Origin: Azolla pinnata
Lineage: Eukaryota > Streptophyta > Polypodiopsida > Salviniales > Salviniaceae
Assembly (NCBI GenBank): GCA_037176905.1
Contig: JBBBWG010000937.1
Coordinates: 2,047 to 26,036, forward strand
Direction: 5' to 3'
DNA: 23,990 nt
The position numbers and the translations under genes were made by a program. Shown in pieces: positions 1-12,199 of the stretch; position 1 is the stretch's first letter, and every line of letters begins with the position of its first letter. A model generated the notes under the pieces. It was not told the DNA's origin. It did no database searches and saw nothing but the letters and a program-made list of their open reading frames with translations.

Positions 1-1220
1 TAACATTGAGACTGTTTAAAGATACATGATAAACCTAACTGGTAATAAATTACAAACCTTTTAATTAATCTTTCTAAGCTTTATGAGATTCGAACTTTAG
101 ATGTCAATAAATATCACATATTTATGATTATATCATCTAAAGCCAAACAACCAGAGCCAATTTTTTATAGTTTTGTTTTTACAATTATTAATCAAAACAG
201 AAATTGGATATTCTTCTTCATTTTTTCATAGCTATATGTTTCTCTGGTTTTTTCCAACTTAGAGATCACCTATATCATACACACATTGGACTGAAACATT
301 TGCAGACACAAACACAAAAGGTAAAAATTCTCTACATGTAGCTAATGCTTGATTCCCAAATCCGAACAGCTTCCTTTCTCATCGTCTTAAGACTTTTTTG
401 CACATTTTAGCACATATGCTATACAACCAAGACCAAAGTTTTTGGGAGCTTTTATCAGCCCAAGATCACACTGTTTTGGAAAGGCTAAAAAATTACCATT
501 TCAAACAGCACTTCCAAAATGGATAGCATAAATCCAGCACCATCACACGGTATTCTTGCCAACCAAATTGCTCTAAGAATTGTACCTTTCTAAGCCAGAG
601 ATGACAAATAAAATATGCTAGAAAGCCATCTCTGATGAAAACTGAATATAGCACAAAAAATTCAGAAGAATGATAACCATGGTCTTGGTGTAAGATGTTT
701 TGAGGAGAAAAGTTTAAACCTCTAACATTAGTTAGACTAACAACAGATTAGCTACTCATACACCCGTCAATTCAAACTAGGAAGAAATTCAGCAGACAGA
801 CATTAGACTATAGTGAGCTCTTGTCGGTATTAATCCAAGTCTTGCCAACAAAGCAAGGGCATAATATCTCTTTACTTCTCAATTTGTTTTTTGACTGCAT
901 AGAAGAAGCTGCATAATAGTTCAGTTGGGTGTTGGGCCATTGTTCACCTCTCTTCTTGCTCGCAATCTCTTACGAAAACACATGTAATCTTCTCCCTGGT
1001 CAGACACTGAGAAATTCGAGTTCTTCTTTCCCATGAGACTGCTGCAACACTTGAAACATAGTCCCGAAATCCCGCCATATACATGAAAAAGGGAGCTTTA
1101 GGATGGCTCCATATCTCAAAATACGTCCTTGGGCAGTTGTTACATGGAAGGTATATCTTAAATATGCTGAGAAGAAGAGGCAAGAAGTAATAGAAAACTT
1201 CACTCCAACCATCATACTAT
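1..1220. other. 3' flank and probable 3' UTR of the API5-like gene; no gene seen
   Basis: AT-rich DNA downstream of the API5-like stop codon, which is read on the minus strand. The part nearest the stop should be its 3' UTR, but I found no convincing minus-strand polyadenylation signal to mark the end. The ORFs here are short, lack recognisable motifs and have no splice-phase partners. I see no RNA gene or mobile element. Confidence 0.5.
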
Positions 1221-4200
1221 TCACCAGAAACCACGACCTCTTCCTCCACCCCTTCTACCACCCCTAGAACTTCCTCTAAATGATGATCCTCGGGATAGTC
1301 CTGCTAATGCACGGTTCACTAAAGATGGCGGGGCATCACCACTACGCACTCTCTTAACTGCACCTCCATTCTCAACTCCTGAGGTTTCTCGCTTGCTAAA
1401 TATATTTTGCATATAAGCAAACGTCCATATAAAAAGATTAGAGAAAGATAGGATGATTGCGTAAGCTTTGACATCGATGTATTTGTACCACGTACCTTCC
1501 ATTTGTTGCAGCGACCAATGGTGGCGCCTTGACAGCTTCCTTCCAAGACAAATTGACCCTCTGATCACCAATAAATGTCGGAGCTTTCTGGTGCAGTGGC
1601 TGAATCATTTGGTTTTTTGCAGAGAACTTGTCAATCCTCGGATTCCATGGAAATTCCAAACCTGGTATTCTTTAAACCTTGAGCTTACCTTTGTCAAAGA
1701 TAGAATATTGTTGCAAGTCCTCATTCCAGACAACGTCTTTGCTTGTTTAGCTCTCTGAATGTTCAGGAAAATAAGATGAAGCTGACACAAACTTGATTCT
1801 ATACTTAGCCAACTGAACTAGCACATAAGAATTACCACTTCAATCTTTGTTGCCTCGTCCTTGGCAGCCGCCATTGCCTTTCCAAACTCCCCGACACCTT
1901 GGGTCAACTTTTTGTTAGTTGCCTTAGCCAATTCCTCAACTACTGTCAACCTGGTGGAAAAAAAATTCTCAACATAAAAGATATTTGCAAGATATATTTA
2001 TTAGAGTACTTCAACCCAAAGGTTTCTCTTCCTTTTTTCCTCTTCCAGGGGTTGAACAATGGCACACTTGAGGAATATCAATAAGTCAGGGAAAAGGAAA
2101 GAAATTATAAGGGTACACAAGAGTTTTGCCCTAATCTATTTGCACGTGGTAGTCAGATACTGATTTGAACAACTGTAGTTAGAACCTTCTTAGAGCAATG
2201 AAATTATACAAAAACATATTGATAATGCTTAAATAATGACCTCTCTGTAAAATCTTTGAATGATTCCGAGAAATCTTCTCCCAATCTATCAGACGGTTGA
2301 CCAGTCACAATCTTGTATCCACATAAGCTGTTGGTTGTGTTGGGCGTCTGAAAAAAGAAGATACTTTAGAGAATGGGTTTTTACACATTCTTTCTTCTGT
2401 TATGAAAGTGACAATAATCCTCACCTTATTGGCAAGTTGATGGAAAGTATAAAGGAGACACTCCACGAATGTGTAATTAAATTCCTCAACTGTTTTCCTT
2501 TTAGGCATGTACGTCTGTTCAAATAGCGTGTCATAAGAGAGAGACATTGCAGACCAACACATATGACACTCATAAACCATAATCTGAAGTAAAACATATG
2601 TCTACCTTTAACAGTTGTAAAATAGATGGCAGCAACTGCCTGGCATCTTGTGCAGTTACATGAGGAGAGCTTTCAGCAATATTCTTTAATAGATCAAGCT
2701 TTTTCTCCTCAGATAGCTGCAAAATATCCAACCAGTGTGAAAAAAAACAGACTCGGTAAAAAAAACTAGGGACGCAACACGCCAGTGGGCCAAATACAAG
2801 ACTTAAGCTGATATAACAAACCTTATCAAATACTGGAAGCAAATTCCTGTTGATATAATTCAGGAACTTGCTGTTTGAAGCTCCACGCTGAAGAAAGCAT
2901 ACAGAGTTATGTAAGTATTTGTGTACACAGAATCAAATTATGTAAATTAAATGTCCACACCTACCATGAAAATTGGAATAGCCAAGTATAAGCAAGACAT
3001 GAGCCTGTCTATGTGATCTGTATCAGAAACCTGGAAAAGTAAATACTACTCATCAGACTTGACTCACAGCTATCCAAATCATGCATCAACATTTCTAAAT
3101 GGACTCTTACATTGAACTGGGCATCTAAATCTGCTTGACCCTCGACTACTTCCAGTAGCTCTTGGATTCGCTCAGGGGATGCCTTTTCCCCAAATATTGA
3201 GAGACTTCTCAAGAAATCCATAAACATCTTGAACTCAGCACCTGTGACATCTTGTAGGCACTGAAAAGAGAAGGCATCAAACTATTCAATATCAAGAGAA
3301 TTTTAAGGAGATGAAAATAATACAGCTTAAAATATCTCTTTACCTTTTTTATAAGGTCAGTAATATGCCTTTCCATTTCTTCCTGGGGTTTAAGTAACTC
3401 CCCCTTCAAAGGAAATACCTGTTAACAGACAGATAAATGTCATAACAGAAAACAGCTGGACTGATGCCAGTATGAGTACACTGCAAAACAACCTTACCTT
3501 GTCCTTCAGAAAGACAAGAACTTTATCCCGAATGTTTTCATCAGATTTCTCAATGTGCTCAAATAGTGTTGTCAATGATGCTGGAAAGGGGAAGTTCCTT
3601 ATTTAGTTTGAGAGTACTAAACCATATTTTCTTATAACAATCTGTCAAATAAATCAACAAGACCTTTTACATCTTGCCGAAGAAGTGACATCAATGCTTT
3701 TTGCACAGCATCTTTCTCCAGGCTTTCTTCTGAAAAGGAAAAAATATGTGCGTGAAGAGATTGATCAGAACAAAGATATCATTTTCAAACTGGAATCTAC
3801 AAAGTTCTAATTTTCTTCTAACATAATTAGTTTGAAATGTGTTTTTAAGAAGAAGGTTCATATATTGCAACACAAATAAAATGCTAGTGACAGAAATGGT
3901 CCTGGAAGTGCAAAAAAGCCTATACACTAGTCTCTGCAACCTTGATTCCATGAATCCATACCATGATCATGGATGAGGATAAAGAGATAAAACCAGGAAA
4001 AAAAAGAGAATTGCTTAGTTGGCTGCACAAAATGAAGGAAATATTGGTTCATGTACATGCATGATTAGAGACCTGAAGCAATGGCATGGAACTATCTTGA
4101 CCATGTCAGTAGTTAAAACTAAAAATATTGCTTGCAATAAAATCATCGTCACACACAGATGTCTGCATCCCCTCATGGCACAAAATATAAACAGCAATAA

Positions 4201-7200
4201 GTTTCTCTGACATGACAAACTGTGACAATAAGTCACATTACGCACTCCAGCCATGATTTTATTGATATTTGCTCTTAAAAGAAATGTAAGTGATAATTTC
4301 AATAGAAGATGGCAACATGATATAATTTGATCATACATTTTTTCAGGTTATAAAACTCGCACACATATTTTCTATTTCTCGTACTTGTTATTGGTCAAAT
4401 GAACATTTGTCAACCCTCTTGAAACTGAAAAATCTTCTATCGTGAAATTCTAACGGGGAGCCCAATTTCTCTTAAATTCGAAACATTTCTCCTCCCTAGA
4501 TTAGCATTATTGGATTCTACTTTAGACGTATCATGTTCACCTTTGCAGATTTTAACTTTGTGATATAAGCATCTTTACTCTGCATCAAAAGTTTCAGTAA
4601 ATAGAACCAAAACAAAGTTGAGCTAATTTTCTTTTATTCTTCTTCACACTGCATGAGGCACATTTATAAAATCAAAACACCCTTACTTTGTTCTAAATTT
4701 AGCTTGATTTAAGCAGTTTGAAACAAAGAAAAAAATGTATCACTTACTCCTAGCATTCATCTCATGCAGGTTCAGCTCAAAATTCTAATGATTGCTATGA
4801 ATATCACGCTCTCCTATTTAAAAGCTTTGTAGAGTATCATTACTGCTTCACCTTCCAAGACTAGATGAAAATGACGCTCTAAGAATAAACTTAGCCAAGA
4901 ACTGTAACACAATGTCTTGAAGACAATTATTAGAAAGAAATTTTTACAAATGAACTCTTCTTCCTCATCTCACACAACATATTCTGTAAATTTATGTCAT
5001 GATCATATTCTACTGGTAAAACATAATAGAATAAGCAAAACAGCAGACCTGCGAGCAGCAATTGGCCAAGAACATCAGCTATCTTTGGTAAATGTCGAGG
5101 AGTATCTTTGCACAGCAAAGGTAGGCCACGAATCGCCTGTACTCTTATCTGCATTAAAACTTGATCTAGATGAGAAACTGTTTTTGTGGCTAGCTTAAAT
5201 GCCTCCCACCAAAGAGTTACATGTCAGAAATAAAAAAACATTTGCTAGCTTTCAGGACTATGCCATCATCCGGAGATGCTGCTTTCTAATACAGAATGAA
5301 ACAGCTCACTAAAATATGCAGAAAATTCTAGAGATCAATCATTCTAATCTTTGATAGGGAAATTTTGACTATGAGAAACCCTCTCAGTATGGGTTACTAT
5401 ATATTCCTAATCTCTCTAATAAAATAAGGTGATAATGCAATGGAGGTATATACTGAACAAAAAAAATGCGGCACTCATAATTGTAAAGGATCTGCCCTGG
5501 ATATGATGCAGCGAACATCTTCGATGTGAAAAGCCCATCAAATCATACCAATGAACCCATACATTGTTGTCAGACGTTGGTTAGAACTTCATTTACTAAA
5601 TCGTTAGTTCCTTGAACCTTCTGTAGATTGTGAATAGGTGACTAATTCAATGATTTCTTGCACTGGTTGAACACTGCTGAAGGATATCTTTATATTCATT
5701 CACTCTCTCTGAAGCCCTGATAAAACAGTGGTTGTTTAGTGATTTAAAATATGGCAACTACTCCTGAAAAACCTATGCAGTATAGTCCCTTGAAGACAAA
5801 TAGTATACGGTCTGCACCATTTGCCAAATTCCAACCAGGAGCCATTCCCGATCCTGCTCTATATTTATAGCTTTCAATCGAGAACCTTCCATCTTGCTTT
5901 CCAAGGCCTACTGCAGCTCGTGAAGGATGATCAAGAGCTAACAGAGATGAGAAGACAGGATGATTACAGATCTTCCCCACAAGAGCAGCTCGTATGTTGC
6001 ACCTGCCTGGAGGCACTTTTCAATGAAGAATACTTCACAACTATGGCAAGTAGCATCCCGAAAGACATCCCCTTAATTTGGCAATAAATGAGAGTGTTTC
6101 TTCCGTGGAACAGAAAAGCACAGTTCTCCACACATAGAGACAGCTTTTATGCCAAGGATTGTATCAGAAAACGGCTTTGTCATCCTCCAGTAGCACAAAA
6201 CATAAAGGAGTTTTCTTGGGTTCCTTCCAACATATTCCATATATAAATACCAAAACCCCAAATTCACTCTGATTTGGACAAAAGGTGTTCTCAAGATTTG
6301 AGGCGCGGGTATGTTTGGTACTGTTGCTTTTCCTCTGCATATTTCCAAAAACTCTCATGCACTCTTAAACCAAAGTCACACTAATTCCTGATTGTATATA
6401 CATACAAATGCTTAACAAGTAGCTTTACTTCGACCATCTTTGTCAAAACATGGTTGGCAGTATCTAATTTCCCATGCAAAAGATTTCCCTTGAACTTTAA
6501 ATGTCCATGCTCATGAGACCAAGAGCCATCTGGACTTTCTGATGTGTCAATCCTCATGCGACCAACATCATCATCTGCTTTCTTTGGAGTAAAGGAAATG
6601 CATCCGAGCAAAGGAAAAAACTACTCACCCCCAGCTCATCTTCTTCGCATAAATCCAGCTGTGCATTGATAGCTTCTGATGAAAGATTCGGGAAGTGTTT
6701 GAAGAAACGTGGGATAAGCTGTGCAGCGAGTTGCTTAGATTTGCTACTCCCTTTGGCTGCTGAAATAATGCCAACATAGTCACTCTCATCCTGCAACTCA
6801 TTCATACGAGAGGAAAAGTTAGAACTTAACATTCTAACCATGGCAATGCGAGATCTATTTAGATTCTTTTCACTTCTCTTGTCAAGTAGCATGACGTATG
6901 TACCAATTTGAGATGCTCAAGATTCCAATGAACAAAAGAGATTCATACATAACATGTGGAAGCAAGTTGCAAATCCATTTCCTAAGTAAGGTTTCAATTT
7001 GCAAAGAACTGACATTAATGCTTCAAAACTTTCTTGAAGTCATATTTCTGACGTAGATTGCCACCCATACATGCAAATGTATACACACATATATACAGAT
7101 TGCAAATGCAGACACAAGTCACAAATACAGACAGGTCTATGCACCCAAATACAAACACGTTTACACAAGTATGTGCTCGCAAATACAGGCACCTTACATA

Positions 7201-8391
7201 CTCAAAATCCAGATGCACGTATATGCTCACAAATACAGGCACACATATACATTTGTAAATAAAGGCACACCTATACACTCAAAAATACAGACGCACATAC
7301 ATACGCGTGCGAATACAGGCACACATATACACCTGCAAGTATAGACGGCTACATAAACATGCAAACATAGACAAATCTCTATGCTCTCAAAAAAAACACA
7401 CATACATATACACAAATACAGACTACAGAAACGCATGTATACACACACGCACACAAAATAAAGAAGAATGTCTACACTCACAAATACAGACACATATATA
7501 TACACACAAATACATACACACCATCCACTACATACACATTTTCAAAATACATTGAATCACATGAAATGTAGAAACATACATGCATATTCTAATGTACGAA
7601 TAGACATCTACAGAACACGTGAAAATACAGATACACACATATATATATGCAGCACATACACACGACATGCAAACAGAGCGAGAAACCCGCAAAACCTATC
7701 AGTTCACATGAAACTAAAGATGAACGAGAAGAGCCCATAACTGTTTACAAAACAGAAATCACAAATTACTTTTCACGAATAGATGTGACTAGAAGAAAGG
7801 CATCATACATGAAACAAAAGGAAAAGATGCCGGAAATTCTGGGCCAATTCACTTCCCATTTGTAGATACAAATGCTGATGGCACTTCACGAGGAAAGTTC
7901 CTGAACGCCTACAAGCATCTGCCCTAACTGCAATGGCAATTTTGTTTCTTTTTTGTCTCCAGTATGACCGTAAGCAAGTACACAGGGATGGATAGAGAGA
8001 ACACGAAGAAAGCATAAAGCAACTGCTTGTGGAGATTCGACGGCAGAAAGACAGTGTCGATGAATTTTCCCATGACGATGGCAACTAGTTGTTTGCACCA
8101 AATACCTTGAGGAAAAGATTTTCGCGAGAAATCCATTCTATCCCCTTTGTAAAGCTTATGTTTTTCTTTCTGATAAAACATTTACTGCCTATAGTAACCA
8201 TCTCCTGGTGTAAGGGTCTCGAGGAAACGAGAACGAACACAGAGAAAAACAGGAAGACAGAAATAGATGGAAAGAAGAGAGAGAGAGAGATGGCCGGGGG
8301 GGGGCTTCACCTTAGTTCCAGACGGTTCTGCAAGGCGTTGCCCGAACTCATACAGCTTCTCGACAACTGCAACTTCATCAGAAACAGCCAT
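1221..8391 (-). CDS. API5: API5 (apoptosis inhibitor 5)-like protein, 16 exons, complete
   Basis: Exons in transcript order: 8391-8311, 6790-6629, 5148-5049, 3729-3664, 3580-3498, 3418-3344, 3260-3111, 3030-2965, 2887-2822, 2716-2606, 2514-2425, 2347-2241, 1950-1836, 1754-1689, 1599-1496, 1395-1221. All borders are GT/AG and phases agree, giving 1617 nt (538 aa plus stop). Seen: starts MAVSDEVAVVEKLYEFGQRL; exon 2 has the family signature KQLAAQLIPRFFKHFPNLSS and DLCEEDELG; exon 3 has VQAIRGLPLLCKDTPRHLPK; exons 12-13 have SLCGYKIVTGQPSDRLGEDF then an ELAKATNKKLTQG stretch; exons 14-15 have GMRTCNNIL and PTFIGDQRVNLSWKEA. The last ~22 residues are RG-rich (RGG-like), preceded by a basic KRVR segment. 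Family knowledge: API5 proteins are nuclear HEAT/ARM-repeat helical scaffolds that oppose programmed cell death; the rice member works with DEAD-box helicases in tapetum degeneration. Length suits the family. Start chosen as the first ATG in frame, in a good context (TTTCCATGG). The gene is intact and transcribed away from the START gene. Confidence 0.95.
3730..5048 (-). other. API5-like intron 3 (1.3 kb)
   Basis: AT-rich intron between the exon ending in QLLLA (phase 1) and the exon starting in ESLEKDAV. Donor AG|GTCTGC lies at 5049/5048 and acceptor TTTTCAG at 3730. I recognise no gene or mobile element inside; the ORFs are short and without motifs. Confidence 0.85.
5149..6628 (-). other. 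API5-like intron 2 (1.5 kb) with unrecognised ORFs
   Basis: Intron between the exon ending DELG (donor GGG|GTGAGT) and the exon starting IRVQAI (acceptor TTAATGCAG). Its 5' part holds a minus-strand open frame at 6381-6611 directly following the donor, and a second at 5744-6016. Both have non-repetitive, protein-like composition (for example SESPDGSWSHEHGH and PPGRCNIRAALVGKICNHP). I do not recognise either; they may be remnants of an inserted gene or chance ORFs. Confidence 0.6.
6791..8310 (-). other. API5-like intron 1 (1.5 kb)
   Basis: First intron of the API5-like gene: donor ACTAAG|GTGAAG next to the 27-codon first exon, acceptor GAGTTGCAG before DESDYVG. It contains the CA-rich repeat block at about 7060-7690 (listed separately) and a short GA run plus a G run near 8277-8304. 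No gene was recognised inside. Confidence 0.85.
7060..7690. repeat. Degenerate CA-rich (ACACATATACA / CACAAATACAG) repeat
   Basis: About 630 bp of imperfect repetition built from 'cacaaatacag(g/a)cacaca' and 'acatatacaca' words on the plus strand, roughly every 25-50 bp but without a fixed period. It lies wholly inside intron 1 of the API5-like gene. The long ORFs on both strands here are by-products of composition (poly-Thr/His/Ile or Cys/Val/Tyr translations), not genes. Confidence 0.85.
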
Positions 8392-8930
8392 GGAAATGGG
8401 GGAATGTGGGGAGGGGGGAGGAAGTACTGAGCACGCAGAGGCAAAGCAAAAACTCCCTTCTTTTCTGTGTGTGCCCGTCTCTTTCTCCCTGTCTACCTCT
8501 CTGTTTCTCTCTCGCTCGCTCGCTCGCTCGCTCTCACGCTCACTCTTTCTTTTGCGACCTGGTGTGGAGAAGCTCTGGAGATGCGTACGACCGAGAGCGG
8601 CAGGGATCGAGCGAGGGAGGGAGTAAGCAAGCTCGGCACTCGAGCTTCACCACTTGGGCAGGTCCTGGAGAGTTGGGAAGGGGAGGGAGAAGATCGGGGG
8701 AGCAGAAGCAGGCGAAGAAGAAGGCGACGCGAAGAGGAGGAGGGGGAGGAGGAGGAGGAGGCTGCTGATGCTGATGCTGATGCTGATGCTGAGGAAGGGG
8801 AAGAGCTTAAGCCATAGCCATGGCGTCGCGAGGATCCTCTGCGCGGAAATTTACACAGACGAAGAAGAAGAAGAAACCCTTACTGTACACAGAAACAGAA
8901 AATCAGAAGAAAGACGAAGACGAAGTGTAT
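8392..8930. promoter_or_regulatory. Probable 5' UTR and proximal promoter of the API5-like gene, rich in simple repeats
   Basis: Sequence immediately upstream (minus-strand sense) of the API5-like start. It includes a CT-rich/(CTCG)n tract at about 8484-8545 (GAGA/GCGA on the transcribed strand), a GA/GGA-rich stretch at about 8650-8760, and a (GATGCT)n run at 8761-8792. GA-rich leaders and GAGA-type tracts are common in plant 5' regions. No TATA box or transcription start could be fixed from sequence alone. The plus-strand ORFs here are repeat-derived. Confidence 0.45.
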
Positions 8931-9312
8931 GTATGTACGTATATACGTATTCGTATACACTCTCGTGTACGTATTCCTGTACGTATTCGTGTATACGAGC
9001 ATGTACGTATTCATGTACACATACATGCGTATACACATACGTACATGCATGCATATACACATACGTACATACACATCTCCGCACGCGCACACACGCAGAT
9101 GCACACATACGTATGCAAACACGCACGCAACACGCGTATACGCGTATATACGCATGTGCGCTTGCATACACGCATATATACGTATGTGCACGCGCATACA
9201 AATACGCACGCGTACATGCGCGACATACGCACATGCACAAGACACGCACGCATGCATGCATGCAGACATGCACACATACATAGACGGCACATGCATGCAT
9301 GCATGCATGCAT
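8930..9312. repeat. Alternating purine/pyrimidine (TACGTA/CATGCA/CACATA) low-complexity tract
   Basis: About 380 bp made almost entirely of alternating pyrimidine-purine steps (tacgtatac, catgcatgcatgcatg, cacgcgtatacgcg). Such DNA can adopt Z-form or cruciform structure. All three stop codons are pyrimidine-purine-purine, so strictly alternating DNA has none in any frame; this explains the long overlapping ORFs on both strands. I do not call any of those ORFs a gene. Confidence 0.85.
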
Positions 9313-12199
9313 ACGTATGTTGTGATTGAAAGCATGTCCGCATCGGCTCGATGCATCAGCAAGACGGATGTTGTCATCGGCGTCGTATGTAGAAGCAGAA
9401 GCGAATGCATGGTAGGACTTGAACCCATGGTCGCCCTTCTCCAGTTGCGCAGCAATACAGTGGAATCCGTGTGCTTTTGTACTGCAAACATGTCTCGTAT
9501 TGGCTTCCCCAATTCGTTCGCACTAGGTGTACGTATACGGTCCACCGAATTACACTTCCGGAAAGCTCGAGAACGCTCCCAAAGCTGCTTGCACACACTT
9601 TGTTAGAACAATGCGAGAGTTTAAATAAACGATTGAAAGAATATATACGAGAATAGAAGAAGAGAATATAGCTGATTTATTAGAATGGAATGAGTACAAT
9701 GAGAAGTTCGATATAGGGTAGGCTTGGAGTTAAAGACTAGTGTTGATTTGAATTGATTTGATAAGATCTATATAACTCTATTTATAGGTTTTATTGATTA
9801 GCCTAGAGAATTTCCAAAATATTTTAGAATATTATAAAACGATTTAGAGTTTTCTTTGAATACAATAATCATTATATTATGAAAAAATAACATTATATTA
9901 TTTAATGTCACGATCATCTACTTCAATTGGTCGAGTTTTATATTATATAATATGAGATCTTGAGTTCAAGTTCAAGTAAAATTTAATATTCACGAATAAT
10001 CTTAGCAGGCTTCTTCTAAAGGTTACGCCGTCCTTGCTTGTCTTGTAATGCTGGGGCGATTCGTGAACGACACCGGTAATAATAAATTTGAGGTGTGGCT
10101 CTTTCTCTCTTTGCAGCTCAGTACCTCGTCTCTTGCCCTACTCTGCACGATGTACATATCGGCTTCTTGCGGAAAACATTCAATGCAGGAACGGCTTCGA
10201 TGTTCTCGGACGTGTGCGAAATAGGGAACTGCACACGAGGTTTCGATCACGAAGATCGACGGAACGAGAAGAAATACGAAACTATCACAACTGCACCGTA
10301 GATTAAAATACGACAGATCAGAGATCGAAGAAACGGTTTTAAACTTGGGCTGGATCTCCAACAAAGAGATATGGTTAAACTGGCGATAAGAGCCTTGTCA
10401 CACCAGCAAAGTTCCGATTTTAAAATAGATGACAAGTAAAAACATCCTTCTATAACACTAACCCTTTAGAAATTTATAGATTAACGCCTAGTTTTATCGT
10501 TAATCCATTGATTCCTAATCGATCATATCATTCTCTAACTAATCGTTTCCATCCATCTCTTCTCATGTTCATTGATTCGCAATCTGCTTGCTGCCATTTA
10601 CTACTAATTGCTTCCTACTTTTTATTGTTGTCTACTGATCGATTCCCGCACTGTATTCGATTAAGAGAAGTTATTAACTTTAGAATCCAATTAATATAGT
10701 GTTAATCAATTAATTGGCTATTGACCTTTTAGTGAGCGATAAAACTAGAAAATGTAGGTAATAAATTTGTTGGCCTAAAATTAATCGATGTGGGCTCATC
10801 GCCAAATTGGATAGAACCCACTGAAAACTACCCCGTGGTTGGTTATGACTCCATTTATGAATCGCAAATTCTTTAAGAACTGGTATGAGTCAATTCCCTC
10901 TACTTAAAATGCGCGATTAAGATGACAAATCAATGATTGAGGGAGCCTGGAAGAGAGACTTGATCAAAGTTGACTAATCCAAGATCGTCGCGCCGCTTTA
11001 TTTTAAACACGTGCATATGCGAAAAAGAAAGGTGCCGAACCAAAATTCGTTCGTCGGTTGTTAATCGACTACAAAATTAAATACTGATTAATTCGGATGG
11101 TCGAGCATTAAGCGTCCACGCATATCTGCTCCAGATTCTTTGTATGTAAGAATATTCTGTTGCTCCATGCAATTCGACGAGTTAAATCGTTTGGTCTGAG
11201 AATGGTTCTGTGCTGGAGCGCAGAGAGATGCAGAGTCCCAAGGGATTTATATTATTTTGCCCTGCTATCAGAAAGTAAGTCGGTAATCGATCTGTTGCAC
11301 GACCATGACGATGCCGCTTTTAGGAGAATTTAAGCGAATTTTTAGCAGCGGTCAGTCTGATGCCAGTGCCAGAAGAGCCCGATCCGAAGAGGAGATCAGA
11401 ATGGAATCTGGCCAAATTTCAAAGAAGTCGTTGATTATGTCCTTATCGTTGGTCAAATTTAGCGGAGACTAGGACATTAAGACCAAATCACACGCGAATC
11501 TCTTCATCGATGCCAGCATCGCATCGACTTGGAGCTGAATAGCCCACCAATCTGGCCGACTGCGGTTACGGCACCGGTTTCGGTTTGGCCAAGTCTGGCG
11601 GTGTTTTGTAGCGGGGAAAAGGTCAACTGTACCACTACACAAACTCTTGGTTTTCAAGGCTGTTGGGGGTTACAAATATAAATAGATAAAAAAGAGAGTG
11701 TATATATCATATATGTATATCTTGGGGAAGATCTTATCTTATCCATTCAGAAGGATGAGTTTGGAATCGCATGTCGCAGAACAAATACCACACAATTGTG
11801 GGCACACTTATCTCGATCGATCGCGTCCGTCTGTTGTTGTCTGTGCCTACGAGCCACAACGGGCGTTCATATGCACTGGATGCACGTGTAATCTCCGCTA
11901 AAGTTAGCTCTCTGGCTAAACCTCGTATCAGCCCTGAATCCGGAACCTCGATTGATGATAGGGTACACAAAACGTTACCGCATACTCCGTCTCATGGGCC
12001 AGATCTCGCGCCTGTTGCGGATAAATGGGCGGTGGCAGCATCACTGAACGATTGCAGATCGTCGGCAGATGAACATCTGACATTTGCATCCAGCAGCAAC
12101 ATCGTCGATCGTCATTGGTTACGATCGACGTCAGCTTGAAACAAACGATGTCAACCATTCGCATCAAGTAGCTGCAACGAGATCGTTGGCATTATCGTC
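9313..12199. other. Intergenic DNA without a recognised gene
   Basis: Mixed sequence up to the assembly gap. The 9640-10010 part is very AT-rich. Open frames at 10023-10364, 11734-11970 and 11771-12139 are short, lack motifs I recognise and have no splice partners. A weak tRNA-derived-element signature lies near 9915-9975. I see no LTR, primer-binding site or transposase. Confidence 0.5.

Noticed and set aside
61-110. B-box-like word (gttcgaatctc) on the minus strand
   Set aside because: It stands alone in AT-rich DNA without an A box or cloverleaf.
1605-1760. Alternative frame at the API5-like 3' end reading DVVWNEDLQQYSIFDKGLEF
   Set aside because: It joins through a possible acceptor at about 1662 and looks plausible, but needs a start after an in-frame TAA and fits no phase of the upstream exon. 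The GMRTCNNILSLTK then PLHQKAPTFIGD chain matches the API5 family and is phase-perfect.
7058-7740. Multiple ORFs on both strands in API5-like intron 1
   Set aside because: Products of the CA-rich repeat, wholly inside a well-defined intron.
9405-9450. tRNA-like T-arm word (ggttcaagtcctacc) on the minus strand
   Set aside because: No matching acceptor stem, D arm or anticodon arm could be found in the expected distance upstream.
8654-9606. Long ORFs on both strands (up to 238 codons) rich in Cys/Tyr/His/Thr/Arg
   Set aside because: They follow from alternating purine/pyrimidine DNA lacking stop codons in all frames. Codon content is repetitive and no family is recognisable.
11734-12167. Overlapping plus and minus ORFs with balanced amino-acid composition
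   Set aside because: Neither shows a domain I recognise, a splice partner or a good start. Possibly an old element remnant, but not supportable as a gene.
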